Positions 53,435 to 63,080 of a stretch of 64,000 nt of DNA are shown one piece after another; positions within the stretch are counted from its first letter, which is position 1, and every line of letters starts with the position of its first letter. Origin of the DNA: Marinobacter koreensis (GTDB taxonomy: Bacteria; Pseudomonadota; Gammaproteobacteria; Pseudomonadales; Oleiphilaceae). The notes beneath the pieces were generated by a model that saw nothing but the letters and a program-made list of their open reading frames with translations, was not told the DNA's origin and did no database searches. Both the position numbers and the translations under genes were made by a program. The stretch lies in assembly GCF_023156285.1 (NCBI RefSeq), contig NZ_JAKZAJ010000004.1, positions 310,001 to 374,000 of the forward strand. Direction: 5' to 3'.

Positions 53435-55171
53435 ATGACACTGCCCCTGGAGACGCAGAGGCCTGATCAATTGCGCGTGTTGGTGCTGTCTCCGCATCAT
53501 ACCGATTATTTGTGGCTCCAATCACTGCTCGATTCAGATCCGGAAATGGATCCGGACGTCACCTGGTGTCCGGACCTGATCGATTGTGATGATCTGATCC
53601 GCAACGCCAGCTTCGATGTCATTGTCTGGGATTGTGCATTCCATGGCGGTGATGAAGCCTCCTTTCTGCAGTATCTCTCGGTATCCAGCGACGAAAAGCC
53701 GGTGTTGGCCCTGAGTGCCGAAGCGCCAGAGGAGCGGGCGCCGGCTCTGCTGGCGGAGGGGGCTTCGGATTATCTGTCCCGCAACAACCTCGACTATTGG
53801 GCTTTTGCCAGGGCTGTCCGGTGCCTCTGGTATCGCCAGCAGCTCAGTGCGTCAGCTCAGGGTCATCTGGGCCGGGAGCTGGCGACCGGCGTCATCAACC
53901 GCGATCTCTTTTTCGACCGGCTTCAGCAGGCCCTGCTTCGCGCCGAACGCGGTGGCCAGCGCCTGGCTCTCCTGCATCTGAATCTCGATGACTTCCGCAG
54001 CATCAACGAATCCTTCGGGTACCAGAAAAGTGACCAGATGATCATGAAACTGGCCGAGAGGCTGCGCCGGGCGCTCAGGCGAGTGGATTCGCTGATGCGC
54101 ATTGGCGGGGACGAGCTGGCCATCATCATCGAGAAAGTCGAGGATTCCCTGGACATTACCCGGATCATTCGCAAGGTGGTATCGGCGCTGGACGATCCTC
54201 TGACGGTGGATGGCCAGACCCTGGTGGTCAGTGCCAGTCTTGGCGTTGCGACCTATCCGGAGTCTGGCGACAATGCGGAAAACCTGATGCGCCGGGCCAA
54301 TAGGGCCATGTTCGAGGCCAAACGCGATCCGGGGACCAGCTACCGTTTCTACGATCGCCAGCTGCACATTACCGCCGGTTACCAGCTTCGTCTGGAAGCG
54401 GATCTGCGCAATGCCCTCAGAGGTGGCGAGCTCGAAGTGTATTATCAGCCCCGGGTTGATCTGGCCACAGAGGAAGTGCGGGGCGTCGAATGTTTGTTGC
54501 GTTGGAACCACCCCCAGCGTGGCCTGGTGGGGCCGGACGAGTTCATACCGGTAGCCGAGCGCAGCGGGCTGATCGTGCCGATCGGATACTGGGTAATCGA
54601 GCAGGCCTGTAAACGGCTTCAGGAATCGGGAGAACTGGGGTTTCCTGGCCTGGTATTTGCCGTCAATCTGTCGTTCCGCCAGTTCCACGACCGGAAAATG
54701 ACCGAAACCATCTTCCGGATCATTTTCAATGCTAACGTTGATACCAGCCTGCTCGAGCTGGAATTGACGGAAAGTGCCATGATGCACGACCCCGAGTACG
54801 CGCAGCGTTGCCTCCGGGAGCTCAACCAGTTGGGCATCAGCTTTGCCCTGGACGACTTCGGGACCGGTTTCTCCTCGCTCAGCAATCTCCAGCACCTGCC
54901 CATCTCCCTGGTCAAGATCGACAAGTCCTTTGTCCAGGAGCTGGGCCACTCGGCAGACGCTGAGCACATTATTCGTGCCATCATCAGCCTCTCCCACAGT
55001 CTCCAGATGAGCGTTGTCGCCGAGGGTGTCGAGACCCTGGGTCAGCTGGAGTTCCTGCGCCAGTCGCACTGTGATGAAGTCCAGGGCTATTACTACGCCC
55101 GTCCCATGCCCTGGAACGACCTTGTTCAATTCCTGACCAGTCGCGGCCAGTCCGCTTGCTTGCAGCAGTAA
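53435..55171 (+). CDS. REC-like/GGDEF/EAL cyclic-di-GMP protein
   Basis: This protein of about 578 residues has a receiver-like N domain (about residues 14-135, possible phospho-Asp66), then GGDEF and EAL. The cyclase motif is GGDEL (224-228) with an RxxD inhibitory site (RRVD, 215-218) five residues before it. The EAL motif reads ECL (352-354), while ELTES, DDFGTGFSS, KIDKSFV and AEGVET are intact, so phosphodiesterase activity is likely. The receiver lacks an obvious acidic pair, so phosphorylation is doubtful. It stands alone, divergent from rep. Confidence 0.9.
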   Translation: MTLPLETQRPDQLRVLVLSPHHTDYLWLQSLLDSDPEMDPDVTWCPDLIDCDDLIRNASFDVIVWDCAFHGGDEASFLQYLSVSSDEKPVLALSAEAPEERAPALLAEGASDYLSRNNLDYWAFARAVRCLWYRQQLSASAQGHLGRELATGVINRDLFFDRLQQALLRAERGGQRLALLHLNLDDFRSINESFGYQKSDQMIMKLAERLRRALRRVDSLMRIGGDELAIIIEKVEDSLDITRIIRKVVSALDDPLTVDGQTLVVSASLGVATYPESGDNAENLMRRANRAMFEAKRDPGTSYRFYDRQLHITAGYQLRLEADLRNALRGGELEVYYQPRVDLATEEVRGVECLLRWNHPQRGLVGPDEFIPVAERSGLIVPIGYWVIEQACKRLQESGELGFPGLVFAVNLSFRQFHDRKMTETIFRIIFNANVDTSLLELELTESAMMHDPEYAQRCLRELNQLGISFALDDFGTGFSSLSNLQHLPISLVKIDKSFVQELGHSADAEHIIRAIISLSHSLQMSVVAEGVETLGQLEFLRQSHCDEVQGYYYARPMPWNDLVQFLTSRGQSACLQQ

Positions 55172-55224
55172 GCCGCTGTACCTTTCCCCGTTAATTCGAC
55201 TCCCATGTTAACGACAGAGGTTGC

Positions 55225-57564
55225 ATGAACAGTATTTCCAGCCGCATCGCCGAAGAGCTCGGCGTCCGCGAACAACAGGTAAATGCCACCATTGCCCTGC
55301 TGGATGAGGGCTCGACCGTTCCGTTTATTGCCCGGTACCGGAAAGAGGTGACCGGTTCCCTTGATGACAGCCAGCTTCGAACGCTGGAAGAACGGCTGCG
55401 CTACCTGCGCGAGCTTGAGGATCGCCGGTCCACGATCCTCAACAGCATTGAGGAGCAGGGGAAACTGACGGACGAGCTGCGCGCCGCCATCGATGCTGCC
55501 GACACCAAGAACCGGCTGGAAGACCTGTATCTGCCTTACAAGCCCAAGCGCCGCACCAAGGCCCAGATTGCACGGGAAGCCGGTCTGGAGCCGCTGGCGG
55601 ATGCCCTCTACGACGATCCGACCCTGAACCCGGAAGCCACCGCGGAAGGCTTTATCAACGCCGAAGCCGGCGTTGAAGATGCCAAGGCCGCACTGGATGG
55701 GGCACGTTACATCCTGATGGAACGCTTTGCCGAAGATGCGGAGCTCCTGGGCGATCTGCGGGATTACATCTGGCGAGAGGGCCAGCTGAAAGTGACCGTT
55801 GTGGAAGGCAAGGAAACCGAGGGCGCGAAATTCCGGGATTATTTCGATCACATCGAACCCCTGCGCAAAGTACCGTCCCACCGGGCGCTTGCCATTCTGC
55901 GTGGCCGGAACGAGGGGATCCTGGGCTATAGCATCGTGGTTGGTGATGGTGAAGACGATCGTCGTCAGCCACATCCGGCGGAACAGCGTATTGCGGCACA
56001 CTGGGGCATTCGTGACCAGGGGCGTGCTGCCGACCGCTGGTTGTCAGAGGTGGTTCGCTGGACCTGGCGGGTGAAGTTGTCCACCCAGATCGAGACCGAT
56101 CTGATGGCGCAGGTGCGCGAAGCCGCCGAGACCGAGGCCATCAACGTGTTTGCCGCCAATCTCAAGGACCTGCTGCTGTTGGCGCCGGCCGGACCCCGAG
56201 CCACGCTGGGTCTGGACCCGGGGCTTCGTACCGGGGTAAAGGTGGCGGTAATTGACGGAACCGGCCAGGTGGTCGGACACGGTGCAATCTTCCCCCACGC
56301 TCCCCAGAACAAGTGGGATCAGTCCATTGAACAGTTGGCCACCTGGTGTCGCCAATACCGCATCGAGCTGGTGGCAATCGGCAACGGGACGGCGTCCCGG
56401 GAGACCGAGAAGCTGGTGGGGGATCTTTGTAAGCGGTATCCGGAACTCAAACTGGCCCGCATCGTGGTCAACGAATCGGGTGCGTCCGTGTATTCGGCGT
56501 CTGAGTTTGCCTCGCGGGAACTGCCGGATCTGGATGTGACCATCCGTGGCGCCGTCTCGATTGCCCGGCGTCTTCAGGATCCACTGGCGGAGCTGGTGAA
56601 AATCGAGCCCAAGTCCATCGGTGTGGGCCAGTATCAGCACGATGTTTCCCAGGTCCAGCTCTCGCGCAGCCTGGATGCCGTTGTCGAGGACTGTGTAAAC
56701 GGCGTCGGCGTGGATCTGAACACCGCGTCCGTGCCCCTGCTGGCCAAAGTATCCGGCCTGAACCAGAGCATTGCCCAGAACATTGTGGATTTCCGCAACC
56801 AGAACGGCATGTTTACCAACCGGAAGCAGTTGCTGAAGGTCACCCGCCTGGGCGACCGGACCTTCGAACAGGCGGCGGGCTTTCTGCGAATCGCCACTGG
56901 CGAGAACCCGCTGGACCGGTCTTCCGTGCACCCGGAAGCCTACGGTGTGGTGGAGGCCATCGCCAGCCGGAACAACCGGAAAGTGGACGATATTATCGGT
57001 GATTCGGCCTTTCTTCGTGGTCTGAATCCGCAGGATTACGTAACAGAACAATTCGGTCTGCCCACCGTTAAGGATATTATCGCCGAACTCGAAAAGCCCG
57101 GGCGGGACCCGCGACCGGAATTCCGCTTTGCGAATTTCGAGGAAGGTGTCGAAACGCTGAATGACCTCAAGCCCGGCATGGTGCTGGAAGGTTCGGTCAC
57201 CAACGTCACGAATTTCGGTGCTTTCGTGGATATCGGTGTGCATCAGGACGGGCTGGTACACATTTCGGCGCTGTCCCATACCTTCGTGAAGGATCCCCGT
57301 GAGGTGGTCAAGGCCGGGGATATTGTCCGGGTCAAGGTGATGGACGTGGATATTCCCCGTAAACGCATCGGTTTGTCCATGCGCATGGACGATGAGCCGG
57401 GGGAAAAGAACGATGGCCGGCCGTCCTCGGGTCGTGCGCGACCAGACAACCGTGGCGCCTCCCGTAACAAGGGCAAGTCCGGCGGCAGCCAGAAAGCAGC
57501 ACAGGGTGCCATGGCGGGTGCACTGGCCCAGGCACTGGCCTCGGCTCGCAAGGATGGGCGTTAA
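55225..57564 (+). CDS. tex: Tex family transcription accessory protein
   Basis: This 779-residue RNA-binding protein has the full Tex architecture: an N-terminal helical part ([17 protein letters not shown]), a YqgF/RuvC-like domain ([20 protein letters not shown]), helix-hairpin-helix repeats (about 480-560) and a C-terminal S1 domain ([20 protein letters not shown]). A basic glycine/serine-rich tail ends it. Tex influences transcription and may release stalled RNA polymerase. A hairpin follows the gene. Confidence 0.95.
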   Translation: MNSISSRIAEELGVREQQVNATIALLDEGSTVPFIARYRKEVTGSLDDSQLRTLEERLRYLRELEDRRSTILNSIEEQGKLTDELRAAIDAADTKNRLEDLYLPYKPKRRTKAQIAREAGLEPLADALYDDPTLNPEATAEGFINAEAGVEDAKAALDGARYILMERFAEDAELLGDLRDYIWREGQLKVTVVEGKETEGAKFRDYFDHIEPLRKVPSHRALAILRGRNEGILGYSIVVGDGEDDRRQPHPAEQRIAAHWGIRDQGRAADRWLSEVVRWTWRVKLSTQIETDLMAQVREAAETEAINVFAANLKDLLLLAPAGPRATLGLDPGLRTGVKVAVIDGTGQVVGHGAIFPHAPQNKWDQSIEQLATWCRQYRIELVAIGNGTASRETEKLVGDLCKRYPELKLARIVVNESGASVYSASEFASRELPDLDVTIRGAVSIARRLQDPLAELVKIEPKSIGVGQYQHDVSQVQLSRSLDAVVEDCVNGVGVDLNTASVPLLAKVSGLNQSIAQNIVDFRNQNGMFTNRKQLLKVTRLGDRTFEQAAGFLRIATGENPLDRSSVHPEAYGVVEAIASRNNRKVDDIIGDSAFLRGLNPQDYVTEQFGLPTVKDIIAELEKPGRDPRPEFRFANFEEGVETLNDLKPGMVLEGSVTNVTNFGAFVDIGVHQDGLVHISALSHTFVKDPREVVKAGDIVRVKVMDVDIPRKRIGLSMRMDDEPGEKNDGRPSSGRARPDNRGASRNKGKSGGSQKAAQGAMAGALAQALASARKDGR

Positions 57565-57589
57565 CGGCTTACTATCATTGGTTCATCGA

Positions 57590-57612
57590 ATGCCCCGCGC
57601 GAAGCGGGGCAT
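57590..57612 (+). terminator. hairpin between tex and gshA
   Basis: ATGCCCCGC and GCGGGGCAT form a nine-bp stem with a five-base loop. No T-run follows, so it may be a weak terminator or mRNA-end stabiliser. Confidence 0.5.
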
Positions 57613-57629
57613 CGCAGCAGGAGTCCATC

Positions 57630-59177
57630 ATGGCTGAATCCCGCCACGCGCTGTTCCGGCAGTTTTCAAAATCGGACTGGTTCGGTTTCCTGAAGGGGGT
57701 GGAAAAGGAAGGTCTGCGGGTTGACCGTAACGGCTTTATTGCCCAGACGCCGCATCCCGAGGCACTTGGCTCCACGCTGACGCATCCGCGGATTACCACG
57801 GACTATTCCGAGGCGTTGCTCGAGTTGATCACGCCGGTGTGCGACAGCACAGACAGCCTGCTGGAGTCGCTGAGGGACATCCATCGATTCGTTCAGCAGA
57901 ATCTGGGTGATGAGGTTTTCTGGGCGGCCAGCATGCCCTGTGAACTGGATGGTGATGAGAGCATTCCCATTGCCGAGTATGGCAGCTCGAACATCGGCTA
58001 TCTGAAACACGTCTACCGTCAGGGCCTGGCGGTCCGGTACGGACGGATCATGCAGAGCATTGCCGGAGCCCATTACAACCTGTCATTGCCGGACGCTTTC
58101 TGGGAAAAGTGGCAGCAGGCGCTCGATAACCGCCAATCGATCAAGGACTTCAAGTCGGACCAGTATTTCTGGCTGATCCGGAATTTCCGCCGCCGGAGCT
58201 GGCTGCTGATGTTGTTGTTTGGCGCCTCGCCCGTTCTGGATGAGAGCTTTGTGGCCGGGGTTCAGCACGATCTGAGCCGGTTCGATCCAAGGACCTTGTA
58301 TGGCCAGAATGCCACTTCTCTGAGAATGGGCGACCTGGGGTATCACAACAACGCCCAGGCGTCCCTCAATATCTGTTTCAACGAATTGTCCACCTATACG
58401 CAGACGCTGGATCGTGCCATCCACACCACCTGGCCGCCGTACGAGGAGATTGGTACGCGTCGGGGTGACCGGTTTATCCAGATCAACACGAGCGTGTTGC
58501 AGATCGAGAACGAGTATTACAGTGCCGTTCGTCCGAAACGCACCACCGAGCGTGAAGAAAAGCCCATTCAGGCGCTGGAGGCACGCGGTGTGGAGTACAT
58601 CGAGGTGCGGTGTCTGGATCTGGATCCATTCTCACCGGTGGGCGTGAACCGCGAACAGATCGATTTCCTGGACCTGTTTCTGCTCGATTGTCTGCTGTCC
58701 GACTCGCCGCGCATCGGCGACGCCGAGTGTGAACGGCTGGATGATAACTACAAGGATGTGGTCTCACGGGGCCGGGACGCAGATCTGACCCTGTGTTGCG
58801 GTGGAGAGCGTGCCAACGTCATGACCCTGGCCAGTGATATTCTGGACCGGTTGGCGCCGCTGGCCGAACAGCTCGACGGCTGGAGCGGGGATGGCCGGTA
58901 CGCTCGGGCGCTTGAGTCCCAGCGCCGCAGTCTCGCTGAAGGGGTGCCTTCCCGGCGAGTGCTGGACGCCATGCGCAGTTCGGGTCTCGGCCACCGCGAC
59001 TGGGTGATGGATATCTCCCGTCGGCATCAGCAGACCCTCCGGGAGGAATCGCTGGCACCGGATGTCCTGGCGTCTTTCGAGGATATGAGCCGGGTATCGC
59101 TCTCTGAACAGGCTGATATCGAAGCCGCAGATACCGTCCCGTTCGAGCGTTTTCTGGCGCATTACCTGCGTTCCTGA
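57630..59177 (+). CDS. gshA: glutamate-cysteine ligase
   Basis: This 515-residue enzyme catalyses the first step of glutathione synthesis. Family segments are GVEKEGLRVDRNGFIAQTPH at the N terminus, DYSEALLELITPV and YIEVRCLDLDPFSPVGVNR. The length matches the gammaproteobacterial type I enzyme (about 518). GCAGGAG precedes the ATG. It is transcribed on the same strand as tex, after a hairpin, with no gshB nearby. Confidence 0.94.
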   Translation: MAESRHALFRQFSKSDWFGFLKGVEKEGLRVDRNGFIAQTPHPEALGSTLTHPRITTDYSEALLELITPVCDSTDSLLESLRDIHRFVQQNLGDEVFWAASMPCELDGDESIPIAEYGSSNIGYLKHVYRQGLAVRYGRIMQSIAGAHYNLSLPDAFWEKWQQALDNRQSIKDFKSDQYFWLIRNFRRRSWLLMLLFGASPVLDESFVAGVQHDLSRFDPRTLYGQNATSLRMGDLGYHNNAQASLNICFNELSTYTQTLDRAIHTTWPPYEEIGTRRGDRFIQINTSVLQIENEYYSAVRPKRTTEREEKPIQALEARGVEYIEVRCLDLDPFSPVGVNREQIDFLDLFLLDCLLSDSPRIGDAECERLDDNYKDVVSRGRDADLTLCCGGERANVMTLASDILDRLAPLAEQLDGWSGDGRYARALESQRRSLAEGVPSRRVLDAMRSSGLGHRDWVMDISRRHQQTLREESLAPDVLASFEDMSRVSLSEQADIEAADTVPFERFLAHYLRS

Positions 59178-59298
59178 GGTCTGGGGCGCCCTTGGTCACA
59201 CTCGAAGGTGGACCTGCCGCACAGAACGGAAAGGCCGGTTTGTCACGCCTCCGGTCGGCTGTTAGTTTTTGTAACAGAGAGCTGACTCGGAGCGTGTC

Positions 59299-59511
59299 AT
59301 GGCAAGGGATATCAAACTCGGCTGGGATGTGGAATCACTGAACAAGGCGTACCGCCAGGGCTATATGGCCGCCTCCATGGGCATGGAGAAGGCCCGCTGC
59401 CCGTACCGGGGCGAGGTTGTCATTGCGGCCTGGGAAGCGGGCTGGGAGGACGCCGATGCAACCCGTGAGCAGCCAGCTCAGACGGACGACCTGTTTTCAC
59501 GGATTGCGTGA
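59299..59511 (+). CDS. Rmf/CrpP-like small protein
   Basis: This 70-residue protein shares with ribosome modulation factor the pattern Y-x-Q-G-Y near residues 18-22 and CPYRGEVVIAAWEAGWEDA. It is less basic than RMF (more Asp/Glu at the C terminus), so it fits the broader Rmf/CrpP fold group better than true RMF. It might bind ribosomes in stationary phase, but that is inference. Confidence 0.7.
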   Translation: MARDIKLGWDVESLNKAYRQGYMAASMGMEKARCPYRGEVVIAAWEAGWEDADATREQPAQTDDLFSRIA

Positions 59512-59540
59512 CCGGGGCGGTTCAACCCCGACCTCTTCAG

Positions 59541-60008
59541 CTATTTCTGTACTACAAATTCGGTGAACAGCACGCCATCGATCGAGACCCCGGTGTGCTG
59601 TTCTTCCAGTATCTTGTTGATCCGCGCCTTCGCCTCTTCCCTCAGGGCTTTCTGGCCATCCATGGTGGTGATGGCGTCTGCATCCGTCTGCTCGCCGAAC
59701 AGCATCACCAGCGCATTGCGCAGGCTGGGCATGTGGGCCTCAACGGCCGGGCGGACCTCCGCGCTGGACGCCCTCAGCGTCACAGCGGCTTTCAGGTAGG
59801 TGACCTTGTTGCCCGGTTTGCCGACGTTGGTGACAAAGGCCGGATCCATTGAGATGTAGTCGGTAACCCCGGGCTCCTCTGCCGGTGTCTCCTCCGGCGA
59901 ATCCGCTTTCTCTTCTGCCGAGGCCATGGCTGGCGTCAGGGCGTAAAGAAGGGCGACCAGTACGAGAAAGCGTTTTGGCAGACGAATCATAAGCTTGAAG
60001 TTCACCAT
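59541..60008 (-). CDS. FliL-like periplasmic/membrane protein
   Basis: This 155-residue protein has a signal or anchor helix (FLVLVALLYALTPAMA), an acidic linker and a FliL-type domain (YISMDPAFVTNVGKPGN, and the end ISIDGVLFTEFVVQ-like). FliL supports the flagellar motor, but no flagellar genes are near and the N terminus looks more like a cleavable signal than FliL's anchor. Either the ATG at 60008 or the one at 59990 may be used. It is a stand-alone FliL-family paralogue. Confidence 0.75.
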   Translation of the reverse strand: MVNFKLMIRLPKRFLVLVALLYALTPAMASAEEKADSPEETPAEEPGVTDYISMDPAFVTNVGKPGNKVTYLKAAVTLRASSAEVRPAVEAHMPSLRNALVMLFGEQTDADAITTMDGQKALREEAKARINKILEEQHTGVSIDGVLFTEFVVQK

Positions 60009-60114
60009 GGTTTAGGGTTTAGTGAGCAGTCGTTGACGGTGTCAACGGTTTGATCCCGAGAATAGCAGGCCATCGGGCTGGTTTCAGGTTTCATTTTTCC
60101 TTCGAGGTGCTGTT

Positions 60115-60621
60115 TTGGCAAGCAGATGGGTCTTTGGTGTCATTTCTCTCGTTTGCGCGACTCTGCTTGGGGTGGCGTTCTACATGGAATATGTAATGGG
60201 GCTGGAACCCTGTCCGTTGTGCTGGCTCCAGCGTTTCGGCTTTATGGGGGCGGGCCTGGTCAGTCTACTTGCGTTTCTCCACGGCCCGGTAGCCTGGGGT
60301 AACCGGGTTTACGGCTTCCTTCTGGCTCTGACGGCGGGCGCTGGCCTCGGAGTGGCGATTCGCCAGCTCTGGTTGCAGAGTCTGCCAGCGGATCAGGTCC
60401 CGGCCTGTGGCCCCTCGGTGGACTATATGCTGGAAGTCTTGCCCTGGAAAGAGGTGCTTGCGACGGCAATCCGGGGGACCGGTGACTGCGCGGAAGTGGT
60501 GTGGCGTTTCCTGGGATTGAGCATCCCCGGGTGGACCGCGATCTTCTTCAGTCTGCTGGTGCTGACCGGTCTGTATTTCCTGTTGCGACCGGCCCGGTCA
60601 CGGGACTGGATCCGCAACTGA
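60115..60621 (+). CDS. dsbB: disulfide bond formation protein B
   Basis: This 168-residue inner-membrane protein has four helices. The first redox pair is in EPCPLCWLQRFGF (C-x2-C) and the second pair Cys lies in VPACGPSVDYML and GTGDCAEVVW. It reoxidises DsbA and passes electrons to quinone. The start is a TTG at 60115 after GAGG; no ATG fits the conserved N terminus. Confidence 0.92.
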   Translation: MASRWVFGVISLVCATLLGVAFYMEYVMGLEPCPLCWLQRFGFMGAGLVSLLAFLHGPVAWGNRVYGFLLALTAGAGLGVAIRQLWLQSLPADQVPACGPSVDYMLEVLPWKEVLATAIRGTGDCAEVVWRFLGLSIPGWTAIFFSLLVLTGLYFLLRPARSRDWIRN

Positions 60622-60723
60622 AACGGTTGCGGCCCACCGTTGCCTTGGGGTACCTTGAGCTACGAGCAAAGCGTATTTCCTCCCGGTCCCGATGGCCGGA
60701 GAAACAAGCGGAGAACAGGCGTC

Positions 60724-61203
60724 ATGTTGGAAAATTGCCGGAATGCCAAGGAGCGGTGGGGTGGTGTAAACAAGCTGATTGATCGCTGGCTTCAGGCACG
60801 CCAGGAACTGTTGGTCCGCTATTGTGATCTGACGGGGGAAAAGGATCTCTCCGAGACCGAAGCTCTCAAGCAGAAGTTCGTCGGATTGTGTGAAGTGCTG
60901 GTGGACTATGTATCAGCAGGCCATTTCGAGGTTTATGAGCAGCTGATTCAGGAGGCGAGGGAGTTCAACGACGGCGGTCTGGAACTCGCCGCAAAGCTCT
61001 ATCCCCGGATTCAGGAAACCACCGAAGTGGCGCTCAGTTTCAACGACCGTCTGGACGGACGTCAGTTGTCCGAGGCGGAGATTCGCGGGTTGTTCGATGA
61101 GCTTTCACAACTTGGCGAGACGCTCGAAAGCCGGTTCGAGATGGAGGATTTCCTCATTGAGCACCTGCATCGGGCGCACGAAGGGAAAGTGGCGTCAGCC
61201 TGA
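60724..61203 (+). CDS. rsd: Rsd/AlgQ anti-sigma factor
   Basis: This 159-residue helical protein resembles Rsd of E. coli and AlgQ of Pseudomonas, which bind the housekeeping sigma factor in stationary phase. It has the MLENCRNAKERWGGVNKLID start, LIDRWLQARQELLVRYCDL and FVGLCEVLVDYVSAGHFEVY. The ATG at 60724 matches the family start; the frame is open 28 codons further. A strong terminator follows. Confidence 0.9.
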   Translation: MLENCRNAKERWGGVNKLIDRWLQARQELLVRYCDLTGEKDLSETEALKQKFVGLCEVLVDYVSAGHFEVYEQLIQEAREFNDGGLELAAKLYPRIQETTEVALSFNDRLDGRQLSEAEIRGLFDELSQLGETLESRFEMEDFLIEHLHRAHEGKVASA

Positions 61204-61218
61204 CGAACTCAGGCATAT

Positions 61219-61250
61219 AAAAAAAACCCGGTCGGCTGACCGGGTTTTTT
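61219..61250. terminator. bidirectional terminator between rsd and the FKBP gene
   Basis: CCCGGTC and GACCGGG form a stem with a GGCT loop, preceded by an A-run and followed by a T-run, so it works in both directions between convergent genes. Confidence 0.9.
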
Positions 61251-61264
61251 GTGCCTTACGACGG

Positions 61265-62008
61265 TTATTCTGACGCGTTGTCTCCGCCATCGTCGGCGCT
61301 GTCATCAGGATTGATGTCCAGCAGCTCCACGTCGAAGATCAGTGTCTCGTTGGGACCGATGGCCCGGTTGCCGCCAGGGCCGTACGCAAGCTCAGCCGGG
61401 ATGTAGAGCTTGTAGCGAGCCCCTTTGCTCATCAGCTGAAGACCTTCGGTCCAGCCAGGAATGACCTGATTCAGCGTGAAGGTCACCGGCTCGCCACGTT
61501 CGCGGGAACTGTCGAATACTTTTCCGGACAACAATTCCCCGGTGTAATGTACCTTGACGGTATCGTCGGCTGCGGGTTTTTCGCCAGTACCTTCCTCGAT
61601 GACCTTGTACTGCAGGCCGGAGTCGGTGGTCTTGACGCCTTCTTTCTTGGCGTTTTCGGCCAGGAAGGCCTCGCCGGCTTCCTTATTCTTCTGAGCCAGC
61701 TCTTCCATCTGCGATTGTTGCTTTTCCTGCACCTGCTTCTGGTAGGTCATCAGCGCTTCTTTGATTTCATCGCGGCTCAGACGTTTAACGTTCTCATCGC
61801 CTGAGTTGCCGTGCTGGATGCCTTGCAGGAACTGATCCATCTGGAGATCGGGCAAGTCTTTGCTCATGCGTTCGCCCAGTACCAGGCCCATGCCGTAACT
61901 GACCTTCTGTTCGACGGAATCGAGTTTGGGTTGATCCGGCGCCTCCGGCGGCGTTGAACATCCGGCGACAACGCCGGCCATGGCCATTGCTAGCAGGGTT
62001 TTCTTCAT
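61265..62008 (-). CDS. FKBP-type peptidyl-prolyl isomerase lipoprotein (FkpA/Mip-like)
   Basis: This 247-residue lipoprotein has a lipobox VVAGC at residues 13-17. An N-terminal dimerisation domain with long charged helices (QVQEKQQSQMEELAQKNKE) precedes a C-terminal FKBP domain with DDTVKVHYTGELL, PVTFTLNQVIPGWTEGLQ and YIPAELAYGPGG. It folds periplasmic proteins. The acidic tail is unusual but short. Confidence 0.9.
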   Translation of the reverse strand: MKKTLLAMAMAGVVAGCSTPPEAPDQPKLDSVEQKVSYGMGLVLGERMSKDLPDLQMDQFLQGIQHGNSGDENVKRLSRDEIKEALMTYQKQVQEKQQSQMEELAQKNKEAGEAFLAENAKKEGVKTTDSGLQYKVIEEGTGEKPAADDTVKVHYTGELLSGKVFDSSRERGEPVTFTLNQVIPGWTEGLQLMSKGARYKLYIPAELAYGPGGNRAIGPNETLIFDVELLDINPDDSADDGGDNASE

Positions 62009-62139
62009 TTCCAGGTCCTTAACGGTTGGGGTATTGGCGAGGGAATTACGCTCCCCCCTTATCTTTGTTGAACCCCAAAAGGTAGCGGTTTCTGGCAGCA
62101 GATGCCACTGAACATGTGTTAAGGATGTTTACGGGTGGT

Positions 62140-62529
62140 CTAGCTGCCATTACGTCCGGCGCTGGGGCCCATTGTAAACGGGGCGCTGTAGGGGGACTGC
62201 CAGTCGGTGTCCGGATCGGGAGGTGGTCCGCCCCCCAGTGATTTTTCCGGGCGTTCGATGGCCAGGGTGTTCCAGGGGCCCTGGGACGGTGGCTGGTCGG
62301 CGTAATGCCAGTTGCCTTCGGTATCCTGCCATTTGAAAACGATATCCGGCCCATCGGTGGGCACCGGCGACGGGACCAGGCCTTCGAAGGCCGGTATCTC
62401 GTCCGTTTGGGGATCGTCCTGAGTCACCGGTGCGGCCACTTCCTGAGGGTCGTTGATGCCGAAGAAGATCAACAACAGGAGTAACCCAAGCGCCGGAAAC
62501 GAGATCCGTATGAGCCATTTCATGATCAT
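62140..62529 (-). CDS. DUF4124-like membrane-anchored protein
   Basis: This 129-residue protein has one N-terminal helix (ISFPALGLLLLLIFFG) and a proline-rich periplasmic part with the short DUF4124-like motif VFKWQDTEGNWHYADQPP. The rest is low-complexity. Its start overlaps the stop of the upstream TIGR02444-type gene by four bases. Function unknown. Confidence 0.6.
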   Translation of the reverse strand: MIMKWLIRISFPALGLLLLLIFFGINDPQEVAAPVTQDDPQTDEIPAFEGLVPSPVPTDGPDIVFKWQDTEGNWHYADQPPSQGPWNTLAIERPEKSLGGGPPPDPDTDWQSPYSAPFTMGPSAGRNGS

Positions 62530-63038
62530 GGCTTGAAATCTCCTTCGGAGAGCTCGGCCAGAGATCGGGTCAGTATATTCAAACTATCTGAGACCTCACC
62601 GGCCTGTTGAGTGCAGGGCGCTGCAGCGGCAAGATTCGTTCTGATCAGCATTTCTCGTCCGTGCATGTCTGTCCCGGTCTGAGTTGTGTTTGTCAGTGCT
62701 CGCCACACCAGTGCCAATTCCAGTTGTTCCGCCTGCAATTCAAGAGTTGCGACACTCTGTCGCAACTCACCAGCGGGCCCCGACGTTTTCGGAAGGTTTC
62801 TGCGTACGGCCCTTAACGGACCGGTTACACAATCGCGCCACTCTGCTACCGTAGCGTCCTCCTCGCCTGTGTACCGCCGGTTCTGCTGGGCCAGCCAGCC
62901 GGCGCAGATCAGGCGTGTGACGCTCCAGCCCTCACCCTGGAGCCGTAGGCAGGTTTGCTGTACGTCAGGATTCTTCCAGACTGCCAAGGCATAACGCCAA
63001 AGTGGGTTGTCCGGTTCCAAGTCCCTCGGTACGTGCAC
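62526..63038 (-). CDS. TIGR02444 family protein
   Basis: This 170-residue protein is recognised as the conserved TIGR02444/DUF2390 family from DNPLWRYALAVWKNPDVQQT, CLRLQGEGWSVTRLICAGWL and AVRRNLPKT. Family function is unknown; it commonly lies next to an ABC-F (YheS) gene, as here, where it is divergent from yheS across a 42-bp gap. Confidence 0.82.
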   Translation of the reverse strand: MHVPRDLEPDNPLWRYALAVWKNPDVQQTCLRLQGEGWSVTRLICAGWLAQQNRRYTGEEDATVAEWRDCVTGPLRAVRRNLPKTSGPAGELRQSVATLELQAEQLELALVWRALTNTTQTGTDMHGREMLIRTNLAAAAPCTQQAGEVSDSLNILTRSLAELSEGDFKP

Positions 63039-63080
63039 GCCGAACCTTTCCTGATTGCTTTACGCTGATAGAATGGATTT

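Noticed and set aside
56044..57279. 411-codon minus-strand frame opposite tex
   Set aside because: Antisense shadow; tex is unambiguous.
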